Part shown: in pieces, positions 1 through 6,223 of the stretch
Position numbering within the stretch: the stretch's first letter is position 1
Layout: each line of letters begins with the position of its first letter
Source of the DNA: Halieaceae bacterium UBA4452
GTDB lineage: Bacteria; Pseudomonadota; Gammaproteobacteria; Pseudomonadales; Halieaceae
Direction: 5' to 3'
NCBI GenBank assembly: GCA_002389505.1
Contig: DGPA01000020.1
Span: 1-12,050, forward strand
Length of the DNA stretch: 12,050 nt
Made by a program: the position numbers and the translations under genes
The notes under the pieces: model-generated
Told to the model about the DNA's origin: nothing
Databases searched by the model: none
The model's input: the letters and a program-made list of their open reading frames with translations, nothing else

Positions 1-119
1 ACCTTCATATCGACTTACAGCCGGCCTCTGAACACCGTATAGGCGAGGCTCGGCGTGCGTCTTTGGTGGCACAGACTGAGGCAGGCTTAGGGATGTTGGC
101 ACAGCTGCATTGTGATTGA
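1..119 (+). CDS. tsaE: TsaE, tRNA threonylcarbamoyladenosine ATPase subunit (3' end only)
   Basis: Only the last 38 codons are present, read in the frame starting at base 3 and ending at TGA 117-119; the gene begins left of the window. TsaE is the small P-loop ATPase that works with TsaB and TsaD to make t6A at position 37 of ANN-decoding tRNAs in the cytoplasm. The fragment opens with LHIDLQPASE, which resembles the C-terminal strand of TsaE (E. coli has an IHIDYQ-type segment there), and it ends at about the usual distance beyond it. The P-loop itself lies outside the window. Position immediately upstream of amiB is the normal place for tsaE in gammaproteobacteria and is a large part of the identification. 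No sign of truncation at the C terminus. Confidence 0.72.
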   Translation, partial: LHIDLQPASEHRIGEARRASLVAQTEAGLGMLAQLHCD

Positions 120-263
120 CCCGAGGATAGTTCAGCAGTTGCTGGCCGAACAATACCCGCGCTATGACTTGCGTCAACAGCCCGCGACCCGCACCATAGG
201 TACCAGCAAGCGATGGGTACTGTAAAGACAACTAATTAATGAATGGCGAAGCGATAAAACCCT

Positions 264-1640
264 GTGGCATCACGTAGCGATCACATAGTGTTCAGGAACA
301 TGCCTGCTGTCAGACGGCGCAGATCGCTTATTGTGGGATTGGCATGGCTGTCTGGTCTGTTTTGCAGCGCAGGCAGTGTTGCCACTGAAGTCATGGACGT
401 TCGGCTGTGGCGTGCCCCCGATCACACTCGGGTGGTCTTGGACCTCTCTGGCCCGGTGTCACATTCTTTGTTGCAACTCGATAACCCCCGGCGTTTAGTG
501 GTCGATATTGCCAATACCCAACTGCGTGACCCCTTGACTGATTTGCCCCTTGAAAATACCCCCATTCAGCGCGTGCGCTCAGGAGTTAGGCAGGGTGAAG
601 ACTTACGATTGGTGTTCGATTTAACCGCCGCAGTTCGGCCGAAAAGTTTTCCATTAGACGCGACGGAACAGACCGGACATCGTTTGGTACTCGATCTGTT
701 TGATACTGATGTCGCAGCCAACCCCGCTCGGAGGGTAAAAAGTATTGATGAAATGTCGGATCGGCGGGATATTATTATTGCCATTGATGCAGGTCATGGT
801 GGAGAGGATCCCGGCGCGTCGGGTCCCAATAAATTACGCGAAAAACAGGTGGTGCTTAGCATCGCAAAAAGGTTAGCGGCGCGATTGAATAAAGTCCCCG
901 GCTTTACCTCGGTCATGATTCGCTCGGGAGATTACTATGTCAGTCTTCGTGACCGGAGAGATCAAGCGCGCAAGTATCAAGCCGATCTTCTGGTATCAAT
1001 CCATGCGGATGCGTTTCGACAGTCCTCGGCAAACGGCGCCTCGGTCTACGCACTGTCGACTAAAGGGGCGACCTCTACCGCAGCTCAATACCTCGCCGAT
1101 CGAGAGAATGCGGCTGATCTGGTCGGTGGCGTGAGGCTGGCCGATAAGGACGACATACTGGCCGGTGTCCTTACCGATATGTCAATGACCGCCACGCTCG
1201 AGTCGAGTATCAGTGTGGGTGCCGACGTATTGAAAGAGGTCGATGGCGTTGCGCGACTGCACAAGCGCGAGGTTGAGCAGGCGGGCTTTGCGGTGTTGAA
1301 AAGTCCTGATATTCCCTCGATTTTGGTTGAAACTGGCTTTATTTCGAACCCCAAAGAAGCTCGCAAACTGGCGAGCGCCGACTATCAGGAGAAATTGGCG
1401 TCGGCGATGCAGCGCGGCATTCAAAGCTGGTTTGAGCGCCTCCCTCCGCCCGGTACTCTGCTCGCTTGGCAGCGCAGTCAAAGTGTCGGTGGCAGCAACG
1501 AATATATTATCGCTAGGGGTGACACGCTGAGCGGTATTGCCCAACGATTTAGTGTAAGCGTCAACACACTGCGTCGCAGCAATGGCCTGTCAGGGGATTC
1601 TATTCAGGTCGGACAAACCCTTGTGATTCCAGACGCTTAA
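264..1640 (+). CDS. amiB: AmiB-type N-acetylmuramoyl-L-alanine amidase with AMIN and LysM domains
   Basis: Periplasmic zinc amidase that removes stem peptides from peptidoglycan to split daughter cells. Residues are numbered from GTG 264. A basic stretch (R17-R20) and hydrophobic core (about 21-39) form a signal peptide with likely cleavage after SVA at residue 40. The RRxLI pattern at 19-23 also resembles a twin-arginine motif. An AMIN domain (about 42-147, beginning VMDVRLWRAPD) targets peptidoglycan or the divisome. The amidase_3 domain (about 171-391) shows zinc ligands H178 (DAGHGGEDPG), E193 and H247 (SIHADAF), and catalytic E356 (LVETGFISNP). The intervening helical insert (about 293-340) matches the autoinhibitory element relieved by EnvC/NlpD-type activators. 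One LysM domain closes the protein (413-458). The start is uncertain: no good ribosome binding site precedes GTG 264, and ATG 300 gives a more ordinary signal peptide. The stop overlaps mutL by one base. Confidence 0.95.
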   Translation: MASRSDHIVFRNMPAVRRRRSLIVGLAWLSGLFCSAGSVATEVMDVRLWRAPDHTRVVLDLSGPVSHSLLQLDNPRRLVVDIANTQLRDPLTDLPLENTPIQRVRSGVRQGEDLRLVFDLTAAVRPKSFPLDATEQTGHRLVLDLFDTDVAANPARRVKSIDEMSDRRDIIIAIDAGHGGEDPGASGPNKLREKQVVLSIAKRLAARLNKVPGFTSVMIRSGDYYVSLRDRRDQARKYQADLLVSIHADAFRQSSANGASVYALSTKGATSTAAQYLADRENAADLVGGVRLADKDDILAGVLTDMSMTATLESSISVGADVLKEVDGVARLHKREVEQAGFAVLKSPDIPSILVETGFISNPKEARKLASADYQEKLASAMQRGIQSWFERLPPPGTLLAWQRSQSVGGSNEYIIARGDTLSGIAQRFSVSVNTLRRSNGLSGDSIQVGQTLVIPDA

Positions 1641-3457
1641 TGAGGCGGCGAATCCTCAATCTTGATGCGCGCCTCGCTAATCAAATTGCCGCAGGGGAGG
1701 TTGTTGAGCGACCGGCGTCGGTAGTGAAGGAGGCCTTAGAAAACAGTCTCGACGCGCTGGCAACCCGCATTGATATTGATATTGAAGCCGGCGGCAGTAA
1801 GCTCATTCGTGTTCGAGACAACGGTGAGGGTATTAGCACTGATGATTTGCCCCTAGCATTGGCTCGCCACGCTACGTCTAAAATTGCCTCGATTGATGAC
1901 TTAGAGTCGGTAGCGACGCTGGGTTTTCGTGGCGAAGCTCTCGCGTCAATAGCCTCGGTATCACGCCTATCGTTAACGTCTAATGCGAGTGACCGGGTCA
2001 CCTCAGGGGTCTGTGCATCAAGCGAGGGTAGGGATATGGAGGTCAGCGTGCGGCCTGCACCTCACCCGATGGGGACGTCGATTGAAGTGCGTGATTTATT
2101 CTATAACACCCCAGCCCGCCGAAAATTCTTGCGTACTGAAAAAACTGAGTTTGGGCACTTAGAGGAAGTCGTCAAACGTCAGGCGCTGGCCCGCCCCGAT
2201 GTAGCTTTTCACTTAACCCACAACGGCCGGGTTGTTCATAGTCTCACCTCGGCGATGGATGAGCCATCTCGTGAGCGGCGGGTGGCCAAGGTAGTCGGGC
2301 CGGCATTCATGGAGCAGGCGGTCACTATTGAGCGTGAGGCGGGTGATCTCACCTTGTGGGGTTGGGTGGGTTTGCCTACTTTTTCGCGCTCCCAGGCCGA
2401 TTTGCAATATTTCTTTGTTAACGGTCGAGTTATCCGTGACAAGCTAGTCGCTCATGCTATTAAACAGGCTTATCGCGATGTGCTCTTTCACGGGCGCCAT
2501 CCGGCCTATGTGTTGTTTCTTGAGCTCGATCCTGCGCGGGTTGACGTTAATGTGCATCCCACTAAACACGAGGTTCGGTTCAGAGATAACCGTGAAATAC
2601 ATGGATTCATTTTTAGTACCTTACACCGCTCCTTGGCCGAGCTCCGGCCTGGCGACGCGACAGCGATCACCCCCAGCGCTGAGAGCGCCTTGAATGGCCC
2701 CCTGCCTATTCAAGCGCCTATGGGGCTGAACGTACCGACTGCCTGGGCTGGGTCGTCCAATCTCAATAGCCAGCACGATACGCTAAGGCAACTGTACAGT
2801 GCGCCGGTGGGTGTAGGGACTGACAGAGGAGCGGTCGCTGAGCCTTGGGGTCAGGTCACTGATACACACGACGTGCCACCCCTAGGTTTTGCCGTCGCCC
2901 AATTACACGGGGTGTACATTCTTTCGCAAAATACTCAGGGCTTGGTGCTGGTCGACATGCATGCGGCCCATGAGCGCATCACCTATGAGCGCTTGAAAGC
3001 CATGCGCGATGAATCGGGCATTCGGACGCAACCTCTGCTCGTGCCTCAAACGTTGGCCGTTTCAGCGCGGGAGGCCGCACTCGCTATCGAGGCTGCTGAG
3101 TCCTTACAGTCACTGGGTTTAAAAGTTGAAGCGGTGGCTGAAGAATTGTTACTGGTTCGCGAAGTCCCTATTGCGCTTGCAAAAGCCGATGTCGAGCAAT
3201 TACTGCGCGACGTATTGTCTGACTTGTCGGAATACGGTCGTTCAGATCGGGTCGCAGCACATATGGATGACCTGCTGTCGACTATGGCATGCCACGGTTC
3301 GGTGCGTGCGAACCGGCAGTTGTCCATTACTGAGATGAATGCCTTGCTCAGGGATATGGAACATACCGAACGCTCGGGTCAATGCAATCACGGCCGACCG
3401 ACGTGGGTACAGCTCACCATGACTGAGCTCGATAAGTTGTTTTTAAGAGGTCGATAG
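1640..3457 (+). CDS. mutL: MutL, DNA mismatch repair ATPase/endonuclease
   Basis: Couples MutS mismatch recognition to downstream strand excision. The N-terminal GHKL ATPase shows all motifs: E31 and N35 (KEALENSLDA), DNGEGI at 60-65, GFRGEAL at 95-101. A transducer domain follows (FFVNGRVIRD, VDVNVHPTKHEVRF). A low-conservation linker spans about 330-415, then the dimerisation domain begins with LGFAVAQLHGVYIL. Unlike enterobacterial MutL, the C-terminal domain keeps the metal-dependent nicking motif D439-M-H-A-A-H-E445-R-I-T-Y-E450 and the paired metal sites ACHGSVRA (C551, H552) and CNHGRP (C582, H584). The protein is 605 aa, similar to E. coli MutL (615). Start ATG 1640 shares its A with the amiB TAA and has no clear Shine-Dalgarno sequence, so translation is probably coupled to amiB. 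The gene ends with a one-base overlap into miaA. Confidence 0.97.
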   Translation: MRRRILNLDARLANQIAAGEVVERPASVVKEALENSLDALATRIDIDIEAGGSKLIRVRDNGEGISTDDLPLALARHATSKIASIDDLESVATLGFRGEALASIASVSRLSLTSNASDRVTSGVCASSEGRDMEVSVRPAPHPMGTSIEVRDLFYNTPARRKFLRTEKTEFGHLEEVVKRQALARPDVAFHLTHNGRVVHSLTSAMDEPSRERRVAKVVGPAFMEQAVTIEREAGDLTLWGWVGLPTFSRSQADLQYFFVNGRVIRDKLVAHAIKQAYRDVLFHGRHPAYVLFLELDPARVDVNVHPTKHEVRFRDNREIHGFIFSTLHRSLAELRPGDATAITPSAESALNGPLPIQAPMGLNVPTAWAGSSNLNSQHDTLRQLYSAPVGVGTDRGAVAEPWGQVTDTHDVPPLGFAVAQLHGVYILSQNTQGLVLVDMHAAHERITYERLKAMRDESGIRTQPLLVPQTLAVSAREAALAIEAAESLQSLGLKVEAVAEELLLVREVPIALAKADVEQLLRDVLSDLSEYGRSDRVAAHMDDLLSTMACHGSVRANRQLSITEMNALLRDMEHTERSGQCNHGRPTWVQLTMTELDKLFLRGR

Positions 3458-4467
3458 TGGCGCCACCCTTGCTATGCATTATGGGTCCTACTGCAGCGGG
3501 TAAAACCGACCTGGGGATTGCCCTGGCTAAACAGTGTAATGGCGAGTTGGTGTCGGTTGATTCGGCGCTTGTTTACCGTGGGCTAACCATTGGTGCCGCA
3601 AAGCCCAACTACTCTCATCATTTGGTGGATATCAGAGATCCCAGCGAACCTTATTCGGCGGCGGATTTCGTCCGCGATGCGCAGGCGGCTATTGTCGATA
3701 TTCGCTCCCGGGGTCGTCATCCCATTTTGATTGGAGGCACTATGCTGTACTACCACGCGCTACTGCATGGGCTTGATGATATTCCTGCAACCGATCCGGA
3801 CATTCGAGGACAGCTTGAGGCACGGGCGGCAGTCGAGGGTTGGCCGGCACTGCATGCGGAATTAGCGCGTATCGATCCCGAGTTGGCCGCCAAGCTGCAC
3901 CCTAATCATAGCCAGCGTATTGGTCGTGGACTAGAGGTATGGCAAATGACGGGTAGAGCCCTCAGCGACTGGCAGCAGGGTGGGAAGTCTCGAGGGCTCG
4001 GCGATAGGGTGCTGGCGTTGGCGATTAACCCGACCGATCGTCAAGTGCTTCATGCCCGTATTGCTCAACGCTTTGAGAGTATGCTCAAGGCGGGTTTTGT
4101 TGACGAAGTGCGCACCCTGTATGGGCGAGCCGATCTGCACCGTGACTTACCCGCCATGCGGGCCGTGGGCTATCGGCAGCTTTGGGCATGGCTAGAGGGA
4201 GAGGTAAGCTGGGAGCAAGCGCAGCAACATGTCTTAGCGGCCACTCGCCAGTTAGCGAAGCGTCAGTTGACGTGGTTAAGAAAGTGGCCAGACTTGATCT
4301 GGCTAATGACTGACGAGGGGGGCGCACTTACCCGTGTCGAGACGCCGGCGCTTTCCCCAGACGATCAGTGGCAAGCGGTGTTAGCGGGCAATACCGAGCA
4401 AAGACCGATCTGCGAATCAAATAAATTGGTGTCTAGGGTGAATCAGTGGTTCGCAGAACTATCCTGA
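3457..4467 (+). CDS. miaA: MiaA, tRNA dimethylallyltransferase
   Basis: Transfers the dimethylallyl group from DMAPP to A37 of tRNAs reading UNN codons, the first step of ms2i6A formation. Visible motifs are the P-loop GPTAAGKT (10-17), the substrate pocket VSVDSALVYRG (D35, S36), IGGTMLYYHALL (about 93-104), the tRNA-contacting MRAVGYRQLW and the zinc-free C-terminal TRQLAKRQLTWLRKW. The 336-aa length is slightly long because of a C-terminal extension after the WLRKW segment. A second oddity is a shortened segment between GAAKP and HHLVDI: only four residues follow AKPN before LVDI, where E. coli has about ten. Start GTG 3457 overlaps the mutL TAG by one base and has AGAGG about six bases upstream, so coupling to mutL is likely. 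MiaA influences rpoS and other stress regulators in E. coli, consistent with its fixed association with hfq. Confidence 0.96.
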   Translation: MAPPLLCIMGPTAAGKTDLGIALAKQCNGELVSVDSALVYRGLTIGAAKPNYSHHLVDIRDPSEPYSAADFVRDAQAAIVDIRSRGRHPILIGGTMLYYHALLHGLDDIPATDPDIRGQLEARAAVEGWPALHAELARIDPELAAKLHPNHSQRIGRGLEVWQMTGRALSDWQQGGKSRGLGDRVLALAINPTDRQVLHARIAQRFESMLKAGFVDEVRTLYGRADLHRDLPAMRAVGYRQLWAWLEGEVSWEQAQQHVLAATRQLAKRQLTWLRKWPDLIWLMTDEGGALTRVETPALSPDDQWQAVLAGNTEQRPICESNKLVSRVNQWFAELS

Positions 4468-4483
4468 TCGTCCATGGTCATAG

Positions 4484-4489
4484 TACAAT
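4484..4489 (+). promoter_or_regulatory. Candidate -10 box of an hfq promoter
   Basis: TACAAT matches the sigma70 -10 consensus at five of six bases and lies 80 nt before the hfq start, in the miaA-hfq gap. No good -35 element is present at 16-18 bp spacing (the region reads ATCCTG at 4461-4466), so the promoter would be weak or activator-dependent. E. coli hfq is known to have its own promoters in and after miaA, which makes an internal promoter here plausible. Expected transcription start is near 4496. Confidence 0.4.
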
Positions 4490-4505
4490 GACGGCTCGCC
4501 CGTCA
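4489..4505. promoter_or_regulatory. Perfect 6-bp dyad over the predicted hfq transcription start
   Basis: TGACGG and CCGTCA are exact reverse complements separated by five bases (CTCGC). The dyad begins on the last base of the candidate -10 box and is centred at 4497, almost exactly at the predicted start site. This is a typical position for a repressor operator. If transcripts come from further upstream, the same bases could instead fold into a small GC-rich RNA hairpin. No known regulator recognition sequence was identified. Confidence 0.3.
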
Positions 4506-4569
4506 CGGAATGCATTGAATTGCCGTGCTGTCTGCGATCCCCAATACCTTACGTTAACTAGGAGTTTTC

Positions 4570-4824
4570 ATGTCGAAGGGGCATACGTTACAAGACCCTT
4601 ATCTCAATGCGCTGCGTAAAGAGCGTATCCCTGTATCCATTTATTTGGTCAATGGCATTAAATTGCAGGGTCAAGTCGAGTCTTTTGATCAATTTGTTGT
4701 GCTACTGAAAAATACGGTGTCGCAAATGGTCTACAAACACGCTATTTCCACGGTCGTACCCTCACGCAACGTACGTATCCCGCTGGCGGGCCCAGAAGGT
4801 GAGGAAGACTCTGAAACTGAGTAG
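4570..4824 (+). CDS. hfq: Hfq, RNA chaperone
   Basis: Hexameric Sm-like ring that pairs small RNAs with mRNA targets. The 84-aa protein contains the whole Sm core: N-terminal helix LQDPYLNALRKERIPVSIYL, Sm1 with NGIKLQGQVESFDQF (28-42), and Sm2 with YKHAIS (55-60). Proximal-face residues Q8, Q41, K56 and H57 are present. The rim patch reads R16-K17-E18-R19, with K replacing the R17 of E. coli, a conservative change. The C-terminal tail is short (about 18 residues after S65-R66-N67) and ends in an acidic tip, GEEDSETE. A strong AGGAG (4560-4564) sits five bases before ATG 4570. It follows miaA by 102 nt and precedes hflX by 51 nt. Its own promoter probably lies in the upstream gap. Confidence 0.98.
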   Translation: MSKGHTLQDPYLNALRKERIPVSIYLVNGIKLQGQVESFDQFVVLLKNTVSQMVYKHAISTVVPSRNVRIPLAGPEGEEDSETE

Positions 4825-4875
4825 CACGGCATCTCGCAGCGCTAGCAGTATTCCATGTGAAGACCATTAACGGGC

Positions 4876-6153
4876 TTGGTGTCACCCTTGGCGACTAATC
4901 TCTTTGAGCGCCACGAGGGTGGCGAGCGGGTCGTCTTGGTGCAACTGAGCATTGATGATGGCCACGCCCCTGAAGATCCACTGGAATTTGAAGAGCTGGT
5001 GCGATCAGCAGGCGGCGAGCCGGTGGCGCATATAGGCGGGCATCGCCGATCACCATCGGCGAAGTTTTACGTGGGCACCGGTAAGCTTGACGAAATCCTG
5101 GTCGTAAAAGACGCTGAGGAGGCCGAATTAGTCGTCTTTAATCACCCGCTATCCCCAAGCCAAGAGCGTAATTTAGAGCGAGTGCTTCAGTGTCGAGTGA
5201 TTGCCCGAACGGGCCTTATTCTTGATATTTTTGCCCAGCGGGCACGCACCCACGAGGGCAAGCTACAAGTGGAGCTTGCTCAATTGAAGCACATGAGCAC
5301 CCGCTTAATCCGCGGCTGGACCCACCTAGAGCGCCAGAAAGGGGGTATTGGGCTGCGTGGCCCGGGTGAGACGCAACTAGAGACCGATCGACGTTTGTTA
5401 CGTGCCCGCATACGCGCTATTGAAGGGCGTCTCGACAAAGTGCGCTCTCAACGGGCGCAAAGTCGACGGTCGCGCCAGCGTGCGGAAATCCCACTGGTAT
5501 CCCTCGTGGGTTATACCAATGCCGGAAAGTCGACGCTATTTAACCAATTCACCGATGCGACGGTGTACGCGGCCGATCAGCTGTTTGCGACCCTCGATCC
5601 AACAGTGCGACGAGTGGACATTGACCATTTGGGCCCAGTGATGCTCGCCGATACGGTGGGTTTTATTGCGCATTTACCGCACACATTGGTAGAGGCCTTT
5701 AAAGCGACCCTGGAGGAGACATTAAACGCAACCCTCTTGATACATGTTATCGATGTCGCCGCTGAGCATAGGGCACATTTTGAAGCGGAGGTGCAGCTGG
5801 TGCTTGACGAGATTGGTGCTGGAGAAATTCCCCAGTTAACGATCTATAACAAAGTCGATTTGCTCGATCAGCCCGCCCGTATTGTACGCGATGGGGCGGG
5901 TATGCCGACCGCTGTGTACCTATCGGCGAGTACTGGCGAGGGTATGGCATTGTTGGCTGAAGCCCTTCGGGAGCGCGTGCAAAATAAAATGTTCCAGGGA
6001 GAGGTGCAACTCACCTCGGAAGAGGGTCGCTTACGCGCCGCGCTTTATGCAGCGGGCGCAGTCGAGGAGGAGGTGTTTTCTGACGATGGAGGGTCAGTGT
6101 TGTCTATTTGTTTGCCACATAAAGACTGGCAAAGGTTGCAACATCGACATTGA
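4876..6153 (+). CDS. hflX: HflX, ribosome-dissociating GTPase
   Basis: Binds the 50S subunit and splits stalled 70S ribosomes, notably after heat shock. The N-terminal HflX subdomain I runs to about residue 150 and contains the family signatures ALSPSQERNLE-like HPLSPSQERNLE, RTGLILDIFAQRA and GKLQVELAQL, followed by the glycine-rich GGIGLRGPGETQLE and a basic coiled-coil linker. The GTPase domain shows G1 GYTNAGKST (212-220), G2 around T239 (FATLDPT), G3 DTVGF (259-263), G4 NKVD (325-328) and G5 LSAS. Length (about 425 aa) matches the family. The start is odd: the E. coli protein begins at the residue matching L-F-E-R-H-E-G-G here, and no ATG is available. TTG 4876, GTG 4879 and TTG 4888 are the options, none with a clear Shine-Dalgarno sequence; an in-frame ATG at 4855 is followed directly by TGA. 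GTG 4879 is the most likely. Confidence 0.96.
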   Translation: MVSPLATNLFERHEGGERVVLVQLSIDDGHAPEDPLEFEELVRSAGGEPVAHIGGHRRSPSAKFYVGTGKLDEILVVKDAEEAELVVFNHPLSPSQERNLERVLQCRVIARTGLILDIFAQRARTHEGKLQVELAQLKHMSTRLIRGWTHLERQKGGIGLRGPGETQLETDRRLLRARIRAIEGRLDKVRSQRAQSRRSRQRAEIPLVSLVGYTNAGKSTLFNQFTDATVYAADQLFATLDPTVRRVDIDHLGPVMLADTVGFIAHLPHTLVEAFKATLEETLNATLLIHVIDVAAEHRAHFEAEVQLVLDEIGAGEIPQLTIYNKVDLLDQPARIVRDGAGMPTAVYLSASTGEGMALLAEALRERVQNKMFQGEVQLTSEEGRLRAALYAAGAVEEEVFSDDGGSVLSICLPHKDWQRLQHRH

Positions 6154-6161
6154 GCCCCCAT
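6135..6161 (+). promoter_or_regulatory. Candidate sigma32 (heat-shock) promoter for hflK-hflC
   Basis: GTTGCAA at 6135-6141 resembles the sigma32 -35 element CTTGAAA (five of seven). CCCCAT at 6156-6161, followed by AA, matches the distinctive -10 element CCCCATnT except at its last base. The interval of 15 bases after the first six of the -35 is close to the 13-14 of the E. coli groE and dnaK promoters. The -35 lies in the last codons of hflX and the -10 just after its stop. A separate weak sigma70-like -10 (TGCTAAACT, 6187-6194 area) lies downstream. HflKC modulates FtsH, which degrades sigma32, so heat control would be sensible; this is inference. Confidence 0.42.
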
Positions 6162-6223
6162 AACTTACTCATAGGCCCGTGCTTTTGCTAAACTAAGGCC
6201 GAAATGACAAAAAGGAATGGCTC

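Noticed and set aside
1182..1544. 120-codon minus-strand frame inside amiB, and similar frames inside hisZ/purA (9605-10032)
   Set aside because: All lie opposite strongly conserved genes and give no recognisable protein; they are codon shadows.
4515..4544. A second sigma32-like pair before hfq (TTGAAT and CCCCAA)
   Set aside because: The gap between the two boxes is about 18-19 bases, too long for a normal sigma32 promoter, and the -10 lacks the T of CCCCAT.
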